A stretch of 64,000 bases of DNA, from NCBI GenBank assembly GCA_016215105.1, contig JACRLJ010000002.1, forward strand, positions 24,000-87,999. Direction: 5' to 3'. Numbering within the stretch: the first letter of the stretch is position 1; every line of letters starts with the position of its first letter. Source of the DNA: Candidatus Hydrogenedentota bacterium (GTDB taxonomy: Bacteria > Hydrogenedentota > Hydrogenedentia > Hydrogenedentales > SLHB01). Shown in pieces: positions 31,789 through 40,089 of this stretch. The notes below the pieces were generated by a model. The model was not told the origin of the DNA and searched no databases. It saw nothing but the letters and a program-made list of their open reading frames with translations. The position numbers and the translations under genes were made by a program.

Positions 31789-32730
31789 ATGTCCACCGCA
31801 TACAACGACCTATATAACCGGATCTTTGGCCACCAACCCCCGGACAGTGTGATTATTGGGGAGAGCGACGCGGATATCCTCAGTCCGGGCCGGGGATTCA
31901 TGGACGGCTTCCACTACACCATGCAACTTATGGTCGGCTGCCCCGGGGGATGCCTGTTTTGCTATGTTCCCACGGGATACATGCTGGCGCCTTCCGCCGT
32001 GAAGGGGCCCCACGGCAGCCTCTGGGGTTACGTCCTGCGAAACAAAAATGGTGTGCTGGCAAAGCTCCGCGCACACCTGGCCAAGGGAACGATTGCGGGC
32101 AAGACGCTCTATTGGAGCGGAGTGACGGATCCCTACGCGTCGTCTCCCAAGATAACCCGCGGAGTCTGGGAGGCGCTTTGTGACGCCGCCCCAGAACTTC
32201 GTCCGGGGCGCATTGCGGTGCAAAGCCGCTTCCGCCCCGACCGGGACGCGGAGTTCGTCACCGAATATGCGCGTCAGACACAACCTTCGGACGGAGGTCC
32301 CGCCGTGGTCTACAGCTATAGCATCGGAACGGATCGCAACGACCTGATTGACGCCTGGGAGCGCGCGACACCCTCGTTTGATCAACGTATGGCTTGCGTG
32401 GCCAAACTTCGGCAGGCGGGCCTGTTCGTGGTTATGACGCTTAGCCCTTTTGGCCCGTGGAACGATCTTCCCGGCGCGCTGGAACAGTTCAAAGCCCTGG
32501 GCGTAGCGTACATCACGGCGCTGTTCTTGAAGTGCGGCACACGGTCCGCAAACACCCCCAAGCTTTTCCGCGAATACCTTCAAGAGAACTATCCATATCT
32601 GCTGGACGAGCAGTGGCAGCATGAGCGGGTCCAGGAAATGCAGAGTGTTTTTGGCGTCGACCGCGTAATCGTGGGTCAGGATGGATTTCTCTCGTTGACG
32701 CGCCCACATCTGGTCGGCGCGAACGGTTAG
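31789..32730 (+). CDS. SPL-like radical SAM protein
   Basis: 313 residues from ATG 31789. The radical SAM cluster motif is VGCPGGCLFCYVPTGY (C-x3-C-x2-C) near residue 50, followed by TLYWSGVTDPYASSPKITRG and RIAVQSRFRPDRDAEF strands and VVMTLSPFGPW. The layout resembles the spore-photoproduct-lyase-like (SplB-type) proteins often found on phages and plasmids, which bind a 4Fe-4S cluster and SAM. A DNA-repair or nucleotide-modifying role is possible; the substrate is unknown. It precedes the HerA-2 unit. Confidence 0.75.
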   Translation: MSTAYNDLYNRIFGHQPPDSVIIGESDADILSPGRGFMDGFHYTMQLMVGCPGGCLFCYVPTGYMLAPSAVKGPHGSLWGYVLRNKNGVLAKLRAHLAKGTIAGKTLYWSGVTDPYASSPKITRGVWEALCDAAPELRPGRIAVQSRFRPDRDAEFVTEYARQTQPSDGGPAVVYSYSIGTDRNDLIDAWERATPSFDQRMACVAKLRQAGLFVVMTLSPFGPWNDLPGALEQFKALGVAYITALFLKCGTRSANTPKLFREYLQENYPYLLDEQWQHERVQEMQSVFGVDRVIVGQDGFLSLTRPHLVGANG

Positions 32731-32787
32731 GGATAATCTAACTTTAACGATTGCAGTCTCGCCCGCACTCGCCGAGGCCCGCAGAAC

Positions 32788-32806
32788 AGCGAAAGGTTTA
32801 TATATT
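32788..32806 (+). promoter_or_regulatory. Archaeal-style BRE/TATA-like element
   Basis: The sequence GCGAAAGGTTTATATATTA before the coiled-coil gene matches the archaeal promoter form (purine-rich BRE then TTTATATA). It sits about 46-54 bases before the GTG/ATG start, further than expected for a leaderless gene. It can also be read as an AT-rich -10 region of a bacterial promoter, and this call is tentative. Confidence 0.3.
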
Positions 32807-32849
32807 ACCGGCCATTACCACTCCCCAGAAGCAACATACCGTGATTACC

Positions 32850-33470
32850 ATGCAATTCGGACCAACCCAATACCCCACTTATCGTGAATGGTACGCCTAC
32901 ACATCCATCTACAAGCCCCGCTCTACATCTCAGACTGCCATTGCTCCTTCTTCGTCGTATTCCCGTTCTTTCTTTTCCGAACCTAGCCACAGCGCTGTCC
33001 CGTATATTCCAAGCCTGGCTTCTCCCCTGGACGCGCTCGCCGATTCCTTCACCACGCCGCCCGCGCAGGATCCGCTGGACGAACTCCTGTCCGGAAAACG
33101 CGCGTTCGCCGCCAAGAGTGTCGAAGACATCCTCGGCAGCATGTACGAACGCGAATCGCTCAAGTACGACAGCATCCGCGAACTGGACTACCAATCCTCC
33201 CAGATGAGAAACCGGCTCACCGCCTTGGAGAGCTGGCAGTGGGGCTTCAATCCGCAGATGGAGCGCGTCCGCCTCGGCGTCGAACAAGAACTTCATGACA
33301 TCGAGACCAACAAGCTCAAGGAACACGTGGAATGCTGGCGCGACGTTACCCGCCTCAAGACCGACCTGCGGGACGCGCTACGGGAGTTCAATCAGGAAAA
33401 ACAAAAAGGCGCGCTACTGGGCGCCGCCCCCTCAACCTCATGGATGTCCAAGAACTCTGCCGGAATCTGA
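32850..33470 (+). CDS. Coiled-coil hypothetical protein
   Basis: 206 residues from ATG 32850; a GTG at 32841 in frame is also possible and there is no clear ribosome-binding site. The first 75 residues are Ser/Thr/Pro/Tyr-rich and probably disordered. Residues about 100-195 form a charged coiled coil (YERESLKYDSIRELDYQSSQ, EQELHDIETNKLKEHVEC, RLKTDLRDALREFNQEK). It overlaps the HerA-2 gene by 31 bases, so it is probably its translational and physical partner, for example an adaptor of the ATPase. Confidence 0.55.
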   Translation: MQFGPTQYPTYREWYAYTSIYKPRSTSQTAIAPSSSYSRSFFSEPSHSAVPYIPSLASPLDALADSFTTPPAQDPLDELLSGKRAFAAKSVEDILGSMYERESLKYDSIRELDYQSSQMRNRLTALESWQWGFNPQMERVRLGVEQELHDIETNKLKEHVECWRDVTRLKTDLRDALREFNQEKQKGALLGAAPSTSWMSKNSAGI

Positions 33471-35458
33471 AACCCCTCATCGGCCCCAAAGCGGACCAGT
33501 ACTGGCTCGCCTACCTCGCCGAAGACTATAAGGGCAAGCAGGAACTCGAAACAGCCTTAAGCCTCCTAGCTGCCCGCATGCTCGGCTCGGACGTCGAGAA
33601 TCCCGAAGTACACTTGTCCGCGCCACCCAAAGACGTCGTCGCCGGCGAGTACCCCCTGGGCACGCTGATATATGCAGACCGACCCCTGCACCCCTTCGGC
33701 CTACGGGAGGACGAACTCATCCAGCACACCGCCATCTTCGGCAGGTCGGGAGCGGGCAAAACGAATACGGTCTTTCACGTCATCCAAAATTTCATCAATC
33801 ATCAAAAACCATTCTTAATCTTCGATTGGAAACGCAACTACCGAGACCTGTTGGCCGTGTCTGAAAAAGAAATCCTCGTGTACACGGTGGGCCGGGACAT
33901 CGCGCCCTTCGTGTTCAACCCCCTCATACCGCCTGAGGGCACGGACGCGGCCGTCTGGCTCAAAAAGCTCATTGAGATCATCGCCCACTCGTACTACCTC
34001 GGAGAGGGCGTCATGTTTCTGCTGCAGGAAGCCATCCACGCCGTGTATAAAGAGAACGGCGTGTATCAGGGAAAGCCAGCGAAATATCCGACGTTCAATG
34101 ACGTTCTAACGTGGCTCTATGAGCATCCGGTCAAGGGCAGGCAAGCCTTATGGATGGACTCAACTATGCGAGGCGTCAAGAGCATGTGCTTTGGCCACAT
34201 GGGAAATGTAGTAAACACCGGGGTTCAACCCAATTTGGCGGAACTGCTCGGAAAGAACGTAATCATGGAATTAGACGGTCTGACCAATGCGGACAAGGCG
34301 CTCATTATCCAGTCTCTACTTCTGTGGATACACCATTACCGCCTGGCGCAGCCGAATAGGGAGACTTTCAAGCACGCGATCATCATCGAGGAAGCCCACC
34401 ATATCCTGGCCAAACAGGCGGCCGGACGCGGTGGAGAGGTCATTACCGAGACCATACTCCGAGAGATTCGTGAATTGGGTGAGGCGATCACGCTGGTCGA
34501 TCAGCATCCGAGCCTCATCTCATTGCCGGCCCTGGGCAACACGTACACGACCATCACCATGAACCTCAAACACAGCGCGGATGTGAGCGCCATCGCCGCC
34601 GCCATGCTGCTGCAAGATGAGGAGAAGGAAGTGCTGGGCCGCCTCCCTGTGGGTTCAGCAGTGGTGAAGCTTCAGGGGCGCTGGCCCCGCGCCTTCCGCA
34701 TCAAAGTCCCGCACTGGCCCATTCCAAAAGGAGCCGTGGATGACAATTCTTTGGCGGTGCGCATGAGCGCGCATAGGCTTGCGCCTCCCCCTGGTGCACT
34801 GCCGACTGACGATAACCCTTCTGCGGATTCCGAGGCGCCCGAGGACCGTGAGAGCCCCTCGGATCAGGACACGCGTCTCCTCACAGACATTGCCGCGCAT
34901 CCCTTGTCCGGGGTGGTCGAACGCTACCGACGACTCGAAATAAGCCGGCGCAGAGGAAGCACACTGAAAGATAGCTACGTCCAGAAGGGATTAGTGGAAA
35001 CGGTAGATATTCCGACTCGTAGCGGCCGGGTCGTGCTCCTGCAATTGACCGAGCAAGGCAAACGTACGCTACGCGAGTTCGGGCATGAGGCGCCGGACCG
35101 GTCCCGCTGGGGCGGTCTCGAACACGAGTACTGGAAGGACAAAGTTTCCCAAGCCTTTACCGGCTGGGGATGGGAAGTGCGAGTCGAGGAACCGGTCAAC
35201 GGATACACCGACCTCATCGCAAGAAAGGATGAACGGCAGGTCGCAGTCGAGATTGAAACGGGCAAGTCGGACTGGCGCGCCAATGTCGTTAAGAACGTCA
35301 AGAAGGGGTTCCCGAGCGTTCTGCTCGTGGCCACCAACGATCCCGCTTACGGCGAAATAGCCGCCGCGGCAGCCCAGGAGTTCCAGAACGCCGGTGTGAA
35401 AGTCATGCATGTTCAGGATGTGGTGGAGGTGAAAAACGAAGCAGAATTAGGGCTATAG
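33440..35458 (+). CDS. HerA/DUF87-type ATPase with wHTH and C-terminal nuclease domain
   Basis: 672 residues from ATG 33440. ATPase: Walker A GRSGAGKT (about 101-108), FLIFDWKRNYRDLL strand, Walker B IIIEEAHH (314-321) and a VDQHPSLISLPALGN segment, as in HerA bipolar helicase-like motors. Residues about 460-525 look like a winged helix (KDSYVQKGLVETVDIPTRSG). The C-terminus (YTDLIARKDERQVAVEIETG then KSD) fits a PD-(D/E)XK nuclease: D...E-x-E...K. HerA proteins normally work with a NurA-type nuclease; here it appears fused. It is probably a DNA end-processing or defence machine. Domain order resembles archaeal forms. Confidence 0.75.
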   Translation: MDVQELCRNLKPLIGPKADQYWLAYLAEDYKGKQELETALSLLAARMLGSDVENPEVHLSAPPKDVVAGEYPLGTLIYADRPLHPFGLREDELIQHTAIFGRSGAGKTNTVFHVIQNFINHQKPFLIFDWKRNYRDLLAVSEKEILVYTVGRDIAPFVFNPLIPPEGTDAAVWLKKLIEIIAHSYYLGEGVMFLLQEAIHAVYKENGVYQGKPAKYPTFNDVLTWLYEHPVKGRQALWMDSTMRGVKSMCFGHMGNVVNTGVQPNLAELLGKNVIMELDGLTNADKALIIQSLLLWIHHYRLAQPNRETFKHAIIIEEAHHILAKQAAGRGGEVITETILREIRELGEAITLVDQHPSLISLPALGNTYTTITMNLKHSADVSAIAAAMLLQDEEKEVLGRLPVGSAVVKLQGRWPRAFRIKVPHWPIPKGAVDDNSLAVRMSAHRLAPPPGALPTDDNPSADSEAPEDRESPSDQDTRLLTDIAAHPLSGVVERYRRLEISRRRGSTLKDSYVQKGLVETVDIPTRSGRVVLLQLTEQGKRTLREFGHEAPDRSRWGGLEHEYWKDKVSQAFTGWGWEVRVEEPVNGYTDLIARKDERQVAVEIETGKSDWRANVVKNVKKGFPSVLLVATNDPAYGEIAAAAAQEFQNAGVKVMHVQDVVEVKNEAELGL

Positions 35459-35601
35459 ACAAGCACTGGGTAATTGAATGGGGTGATCCCAGGAATACCC
35501 TGGAAGGATGACTGCTTCGAGCTAGTCCGAAGGCTATCCATCCGATTCCGTTCCCGCATAAGAGAACATTGGTCTATTCTTCGCAAGACAAGCTTGCTCG
35601 A

Positions 35602-35994
35602 CTATCCCAATATTCTCTTTAGAAACAAGAAGATGAGTTCCCAATCTTCTTGTTTCTCCGGCCTTCGCCCTCGAAAGTGAATACTCTTGAGCATATCCAG
35701 GTCTTCGTGACGAAGCCCGATTTCCTTCCCTCTCTTGCGCGCCAAGTCCCGCAGGGCCTTCGGGACCTTGGCCATAGTCTCTTCGGAATACTCCTCCGGG
35801 ACTCCCGCCAAGTCCGACACCGTAGTACCCAGGGCCGAGGCCAGCTTGCGCATGATCTCCCCCGTGGGGTTTGCGCGCCGGCCGCTTTCGATCTGCCAAA
35901 TGTAGGGTTTCGACACACTCGTTGCCTCGGCGAGTTCGGCCACGCTCAACCGCTTCGCCTCCCGCAAACTCTTTACCTTCTGCGCTAAGTCCAT
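35602..35994 (-). CDS. XRE-family transcriptional regulator
   Basis: 130 residues from ATG 35994 (the frame is open to 36027). Typical HTH_3: LREAKRLSVAELAEATSVSK, PYIWQIESGRRANPTGEIM, KLASALGTTVSDLAG. The C-terminal part is a helical segment with no ligand domain. It is divergent from the small membrane protein gene across a 142-base region with a promoter and an AT-rich dyad, where it may repress both. Confidence 0.75.
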   Translation of the reverse strand: MDLAQKVKSLREAKRLSVAELAEATSVSKPYIWQIESGRRANPTGEIMRKLASALGTTVSDLAGVPEEYSEETMAKVPKALRDLARKRGKEIGLRHEDLDMLKSIHFRGRRPEKQEDWELIFLFLKRILG

Positions 35995-36052
35995 ACGCCG
36001 ATCCCTCTTATGAATGCAATGATACACGGAACCTATGCTTTAGACAACCCAC

Positions 36053-36082
36053 TTGACGCAATTCGTGAGTATATGCGATAAT
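36053..36082 (+). promoter_or_regulatory. Sigma-70-type promoter for the 36137 gene
   Basis: TTGACG (36053-36058) and GATAAT (36077-36082) with an 18-base spacer, each one base off consensus. It lies 55 bases before the ATG of the small membrane protein. The surrounding GTATATGCGATAATATATG is a partly symmetrical AT-rich stretch that could be the XRE operator. Confidence 0.65.
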
Positions 36083-36136
36083 ATATGTACAGTTTTCTTT
36101 CGAGAACACCCGGACACCCCACACAGGAGCATGGCC

Positions 36137-36430
36137 ATGGACTTCCTCAACAATACCTACTACCAAAACCCGGGGCTCTATAACGTCATCATCGGAGCCC
36201 TCATTTTCTACGGCCTCGGCCGCATCGCCTTCTGGCGCAACGCCGACGGCCTCCACGTCGGCGGACCACTCGCCGTTGGACTCGCCCTGCTACTCACCAT
36301 CGCCATAACGGTTTGGGCGGAAGAGAACGGACGAAGTATCGCCGAGCTCGGGCCGATGGCCGCGGGACTCGTAGTGGGCGCCATCGTCACGATGGGCATT
36401 CACGCATTCCGCAAGTCCGGCCAGTCCTGA
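36137..36430 (+). CDS. Small multi-pass membrane protein
   Basis: 97 residues from ATG 36137 (AGGAG seven bases upstream; the ATG at 36131 is too close to it). Three hydrophobic helices: LYNVIIGALIFYGLGRIAFW, VGGPLAVGLALLLTIAITVW and AAGLVVGAIVTMGIHAF. No signature motif. It is controlled from the promoter at 36053 and probably by the XRE protein. Role unknown; a toxin-like or holin-like protein would be a guess only. Confidence 0.55.
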   Translation: MDFLNNTYYQNPGLYNVIIGALIFYGLGRIAFWRNADGLHVGGPLAVGLALLLTIAITVWAEENGRSIAELGPMAAGLVVGAIVTMGIHAFRKSGQS

Positions 36431-36458
36431 CCCCACGCGGGAGTGGTGACAAATACGG

Positions 36459-36469
36459 AAGGTTTATAA
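36459..36469 (+). promoter_or_regulatory. TATA-like element before a leaderless tiny ORF
   Basis: The block AAGGTTTATAA (36459-36469) has the BRE/TATA form of archaeal promoters. It ends 18 bases before the ATG at 36488, and the TATA centre lies about 22 bases before it, close to the position expected for leaderless archaeal genes. It may be coincidence, or a bacterial -10 of the extended type. Confidence 0.3.
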
Positions 36470-36487
36470 GGACAGCCGCATTCCCTC

Positions 36488-36607
36488 ATGGGCATGAGGG
36501 ACTCTAACCAACTGAGGCGCTATCTGCGCGCCCGCGCCCGCCTGCGCGCCAAGCTCCGCGACATAGAACGAAGGCTGGCGCGCATCCCAAACCGGGTCAG
36601 GAGATAG
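36488..36607 (+). CDS. 39-residue Arg-rich peptide (tentative)
   Basis: Reads MGMRDSNQLRRYLRARARLR and continues AKLRDIERRLARIPNRVRR, with a high proportion of G/C third positions. The helix-forming, strongly basic composition suggests a nucleic-acid-binding or membrane-active peptide. There is no ribosome-binding site, but an archaeal-type TATA-like motif lies just upstream. A longer minus-strand frame overlaps it. Moderate evidence only. Confidence 0.35.
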   Translation: MGMRDSNQLRRYLRARARLRAKLRDIERRLARIPNRVRR

Positions 36608-37120
36608 GCGCATAAACGCCATTACCAGCAGTTCGAGCAGGTCGCAACGCTCACTTCTCCCCTTCTGCTTCTTGGGGGGCAACCTTTTTGAGCAGAACAC
36701 ACCCAATTTTAAGGGTAGGCGATAAACCCGGGCTGTTAAAACGCCACATCCACATAGTGCCTAACCCAGCGGTAAATTGAGCCACCCCGAAGACCGCGCG
36801 AAACCGGACGAATCCTGCGCAAGAACGTGATGTCCAGGCAAAATTCAGTCGGCCTTAAGCGTTTTCCGACCGGACCAAGGGTTTCAGCGGTGCTACGAGG
36901 CGGAGGGCAGTTACCTTTACAAAGTTGATTTACGTAATTGATTGCTCAGCTGACCTGTCCATCGTCGAGGAAGTGTGAAAATGAGCGACGCAACAAGGTC
37001 GTCACCAGCAAAGCGGACATCGTTACGATTCGTATGGTCTACTTGAATGGACTCAGACGGAACCAGAAATATCCGATGCAGCGGACCTCTGAACCGATTC
37101 CATACTTACGGAGTGCCACG
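36608..37120. other. No gene seen
   Basis: About 510 bases without a gene I can support. The frame of the next gene is open back to 36938, but that part has no start signal and poor coding sense. A GGAG motif before 37121 is the only usable start. Confidence 0.4.
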
Positions 37121-37816
37121 ATGGACGCCATACCCAAGACAGACAACAGTTTAGACATGAAGATAAGCGCAGCCAGAAACCTGATATTGGGCCATGAGGC
37201 ATGGATAAAAAAGCAATTGGATGGGTCAGATCCTGTCCTATCGCACTTAGTTCGGAGCCATGTTGTTAACCAGATGGAGCCCAGGCTAAAAGGGATGACC
37301 TTGTTAGCCTGCATGAGGGATCTCAAGGGCAGTACGGAATCGTGTGTTACCGCGGTAAACTGGATGGCCGCACTCGTCGAACGAGGTTTTCTAATTGCAC
37401 TGCGCTCATTGATTTCCAAATTAGACGATAACGTACCACTCGTACGCCGAGTGACAATGGAAGCCTTAGAAATTGCGGTTCCGTTTGAAGCCATCGTCTG
37501 GCTCACCGAAAACGAGAACAAAGTACCTCTGGCAGGAAATAGATTCAACGACACGGAGGACTCGCTCCGTTTTGTCCGAAAGCTCTATTCCCTTGGTGCC
37601 CTGGCTGTTTTCATAGACGAAGACCGGATTTTTAACGAACCCCGGCGAATCGCCGAGTTCGGTGGCCCGTACACTGACGCGCTGATCGTGTACTTACCAA
37701 GTTCCCCACGGTCTCGAAAGAGAATGATACAGATGTGTAACGTGGAGCGGCAGCGAGAATGTGAAGATGAGATACACGACCGTGGTCAGACTGGCGTGCG
37801 CCTGTGGTGGGACTAG
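37121..37816 (+). CDS. Hypothetical protein with W-W-D ending
   Basis: 231 residues from ATG 37121 (GGAG seven bases upstream). The N-terminal 130 residues are helical (MKISAARNLILGHEAWIKKQ, LSHLVRSHVVNQMEPRLKGM). The C-terminal part, ALAVFIDEDRI..., TDALIVYLPSSPRSRKRM, QRECEDEIHDRG and VRLWWD, has the layout of a family I associate with planctomycete-type genomes (L-V-LP..P..R....D.G....WD), function unknown. It lies before the IS element and has more A/T in third positions than the plus-strand operons. Confidence 0.45.
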   Translation: MDAIPKTDNSLDMKISAARNLILGHEAWIKKQLDGSDPVLSHLVRSHVVNQMEPRLKGMTLLACMRDLKGSTESCVTAVNWMAALVERGFLIALRSLISKLDDNVPLVRRVTMEALEIAVPFEAIVWLTENENKVPLAGNRFNDTEDSLRFVRKLYSLGALAVFIDEDRIFNEPRRIAEFGGPYTDALIVYLPSSPRSRKRMIQMCNVERQRECEDEIHDRGQTGVRLWWD

Positions 37817-38003
37817 AAATCGGGAGCGCAATTATCCGCCGCACGACATCGAGATTATCAAGTTTTCGGTAGTGCACAGGAACAACCGTGACAAGCTAGG
37901 GGAACCTTTGTTGTACCACCCCTACCAAGGCAGTATTCCTGGCTTGTATCGACTTGGTTACTTCGCGTAGTAACAACCACTTAGCCAATTTCAACTATAC
38001 AGG

Positions 38004-38029
38004 ACATTTACCTCAGTGCTCCCCAGTTT
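38004..38029 (+). repeat. Left IS end: target duplication plus terminal inverted repeat
   Basis: ACATTTA (38004-38010) is one copy of the 7-bp target duplication. The inverted repeat CCTCAGTGCTCCCCAGTTT (38011-38029) matches the right end in 18 of 19 positions. Confidence 0.8.
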
Positions 38030-39226
38030 CAGGTTGGCAGCGCTGCCAGGGCGTCGAACGCTATTTCCAGCGGGCATTTGGCGATCTGCAGGAAGTAGTT
38101 TCCGATTCGAGCCAGTGACATAACCCTTTCTTCGCGTGTATTGGCCTTCATGAGTCGCGCAATTTCGAGAGTTTCGGCCGCTGCGCCAAACGCGCACAGG
38201 AATACGTAGGCCAGGGCCAAGATATAAAAATGGCGGTCATGGCGCTCGGGTTGGGACAGGCGCACGTGGTCCATTCCGAGTCCCCAGTTACGGTTCTTGA
38301 GATCTCGGAACATTGCTTCGGTCCACATGCGGCGTTTATAGATGCGTACCACCTGCGCCGGGGGCTCCGTATCTAGGTATGTTACCAGATACCACGCCTC
38401 GTCGGCCTCTCGATCAAAGGTCGTTACCACTCGAATAGGTCCCCATTGCTGTTCGTCCATGGTGCCCCATCCCCAGTCCTTGGGCTTCCATCCGCGGCGT
38501 ATCCCCAGTTCTTTAAGACTGCCCATATGATGCTCGACGGCGACCTGATGGATATGGGATAAACGTTGGACAAAGCGCCATCCCCGCTTTGTGATATCGC
38601 TTAACCATCTCACATTACCAAAGCCCCTGTCCGAAACAATGACTGGCGTGACCTGTGGGGGGCACATTGCTTGAAGCATGGCCAAGGCGTGGCGTTCGGC
38701 GGCGATCATGGCGCCTTCGTTCTCTCCCTGATGCTCACTCTTACGGATTGTGACGCATAGGAAAGGAAGAGCGCGGCCATCGCGCGGCAGGGAAAACACC
38801 AACTGTTGGAAGGGGTTCATATCGGTCCAGTCAGCCAGGACGATGGTCAGGCCTGTCGCCGGACGCAGAAATGAAAACAGCGCTGCGCCTAATGCGGCGG
38901 TTTCCACTTGGTCATTGCGCAAGAAGCGCCAGACCCGTTTAATACAGTGTTTGGCGCCAACCATCCCCGACATCGCGCGGCCTAACGCCAAAACTCCAAC
39001 CCCTTTCATTTGGAGCGCGGCACACACCAACTCGGCCAAGGTCTTACGCCGAGACTGACGCATAGACTGGACATGCGTCTCCAACCACGTCAAAATGTTG
39101 CTCGGGTCGTACATGGCATTCTCCTCCTTAAAGGACTGTTAGTGGCAACTTCAGCCCATTTTAGACGAGAACCGCCCTGTACGGCCCTTTCTAATGACTA
39201 CTTACGAAAACTGGGGATCACTGAGG
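38011..39226 (-). mobile_element. IS4-family insertion sequence, 1216 bp, intact
   Basis: Bounded by 19-bp inverted repeats (one mismatch) and flanked by ACATTTA direct repeats on both sides. It carries a single transposase gene. The 7-bp duplication suits the ISPepr1-type branch of the IS4 family (7-8 bp) better than IS10/IS50 (9 bp). Intact ends, an open reading frame and an undamaged target duplication point to recent insertion. It did not interrupt a recognisable gene. Confidence 0.85.
38029..39114 (-). CDS. IS4-family DDE transposase
   Basis: 361 residues. The transposase core has the DDE residues expected: DWTDMNPFQQLVFSLPRDGR (first Asp), VIVSDRGFGNVRWL (second Asp) and a Y-(2)-R-(3)-E-(6)-K-type motif, YKRRMWTEAMFRDLKNRNWG (Glu in TEAMF). 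It cuts and joins the ends of its own element. The stop lies on the left inverted repeat. The start is near a GGAGGAGAATGCC ribosome-binding context. No frameshift is seen, so it should be active. Confidence 0.85.
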   Translation of the reverse strand: MYDPSNILTWLETHVQSMRQSRRKTLAELVCAALQMKGVGVLALGRAMSGMVGAKHCIKRVWRFLRNDQVETAALGAALFSFLRPATGLTIVLADWTDMNPFQQLVFSLPRDGRALPFLCVTIRKSEHQGENEGAMIAAERHALAMLQAMCPPQVTPVIVSDRGFGNVRWLSDITKRGWRFVQRLSHIHQVAVEHHMGSLKELGIRRGWKPKDWGWGTMDEQQWGPIRVVTTFDREADEAWYLVTYLDTEPPAQVVRIYKRRMWTEAMFRDLKNRNWGLGMDHVRLSQPERHDRHFYILALAYVFLCAFGAAAETLEIARLMKANTREERVMSLARIGNYFLQIAKCPLEIAFDALAALPT

Positions 39227-39233
39227 ACATTTA
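39208..39233 (-). repeat. Right IS end: terminal inverted repeat plus target duplication
   Basis: AAACTGGGGATCACTGAGG (39208-39226) is the inverted repeat, followed by ACATTTA (39227-39233), the second copy of the target duplication. Confidence 0.8.
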
Positions 39234-40001
39234 CCACGAGCCGTGACTTTTTGTCAAATAGTGGCACACCGAGTAGCACACTTCTTGAAGTCTGATTTTC
39301 GCCAAATTCCGCAACTTATGTGGTCGAAAGTTAGACGGTCGAGCGTAGCGATATTTGGGTCCAGATCTTCGGCCGATGGAGGAGTGTATCCCTTTTGTCT
39401 TCGGAACGCGAAAGGTTTCTGGTCACGCTCATGGTTATTGGGGTGGGAACAGCGCGGGCGACGCCGAAAAACACCTTCGCTCGACTGGCCAAGCGACTTG
39501 GCCTTAACTTCGTGGCCCCCTACAAATCTTGTGCGCGCTGAAGACCTGAGGTGTCGCGGCAAGGGGCAGGCATTGTGCTTCGACGCCCAAATCGTTATTA
39601 CGAAGACTTGGAGGAAGCGTTCTGGCTTACGTCCAGCCCCGCAACGATCTAATACATCTGCCTCGCACACCGATTTTTCAAATCAGTTGCGGTTCCGTGG
39701 CACGGACGGCCCGAGACTTCATCGAGCGCGCTATGAAATAAACGGCGCGACTGGAGTTTGTTCACTTGGAGGTAATGATTCCTGACGCGCCGGAATAATA
39801 CCTCCCGGATTTGGGTAGTTTGGATGGCCACCGACCCGGCGGTGCAACCTTCTGCGACCGTGTGCATAGGCCGTTTATCCCGAACGCCGAGTAGGTTCTG
39901 ACCTTTGTCTATGTAGCCGAAAAGGATATGCGAATACCGTCCAGTCCAATTTACGCTAATGCTTGCTGGGCCACGAGAGTTTGAGGAACGACGTTAATTT
40001 T
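39234..40001. other. No gene seen
   Basis: About 770 bases. Frames open on both strands have no recognisable similarity or ribosome-binding site and look like non-coding or decayed sequence. The control region of the efflux operon begins at its right edge. Confidence 0.4.
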
Positions 40002-40029
40002 CCCCGGAGTATACGGGGGAGAATACTCC
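40002..40029 (+). promoter_or_regulatory. Nested inverted repeats, likely metal-regulator operator
   Basis: Outer arms GGAGTAT (40006-40012) and ATACTCC (40023-40029), and an overlapping pair CCCCG (40002-40006) and CGGGG (40014-40018). They lie just upstream of the -35 element of the efflux operon. Dyads of this size suit MerR- or two-component-type metal regulators. No regulator gene is adjacent. Confidence 0.5.
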
Positions 40030-40034
40030 ACGCC

Positions 40035-40064
40035 TTGAAAACGGGTGGATCTAGCTGGTACAAT
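40035..40064 (+). promoter_or_regulatory. Sigma-70-type promoter of the metal-efflux operon
   Basis: TTGAAA (40035-40040) and TACAAT (40059-40064), spacer 18 bases. It is 26 bases upstream of the first ATG (40090), with an AAGAGG ribosome-binding site between. Confidence 0.6.
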
Positions 40065-40089
40065 CGCGGCGTTAAAGAGGCTGAATAGC

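Noticed and set aside
35474..35680. Plus-strand frame after HerA-2
   Set aside because: It overlaps the XRE gene on the other strand and has no start signal.
1..37000. Classical conjugation, Rep/Par or phage structural genes
   Set aside because: None recognised, so the element is called plasmid- or ICE-like only from its accessory gene content.
39254..39670. Minus-strand frame of 138 codons beside the IS element
   Set aside because: No start signal, no motif, composition unlike the surrounding genes.
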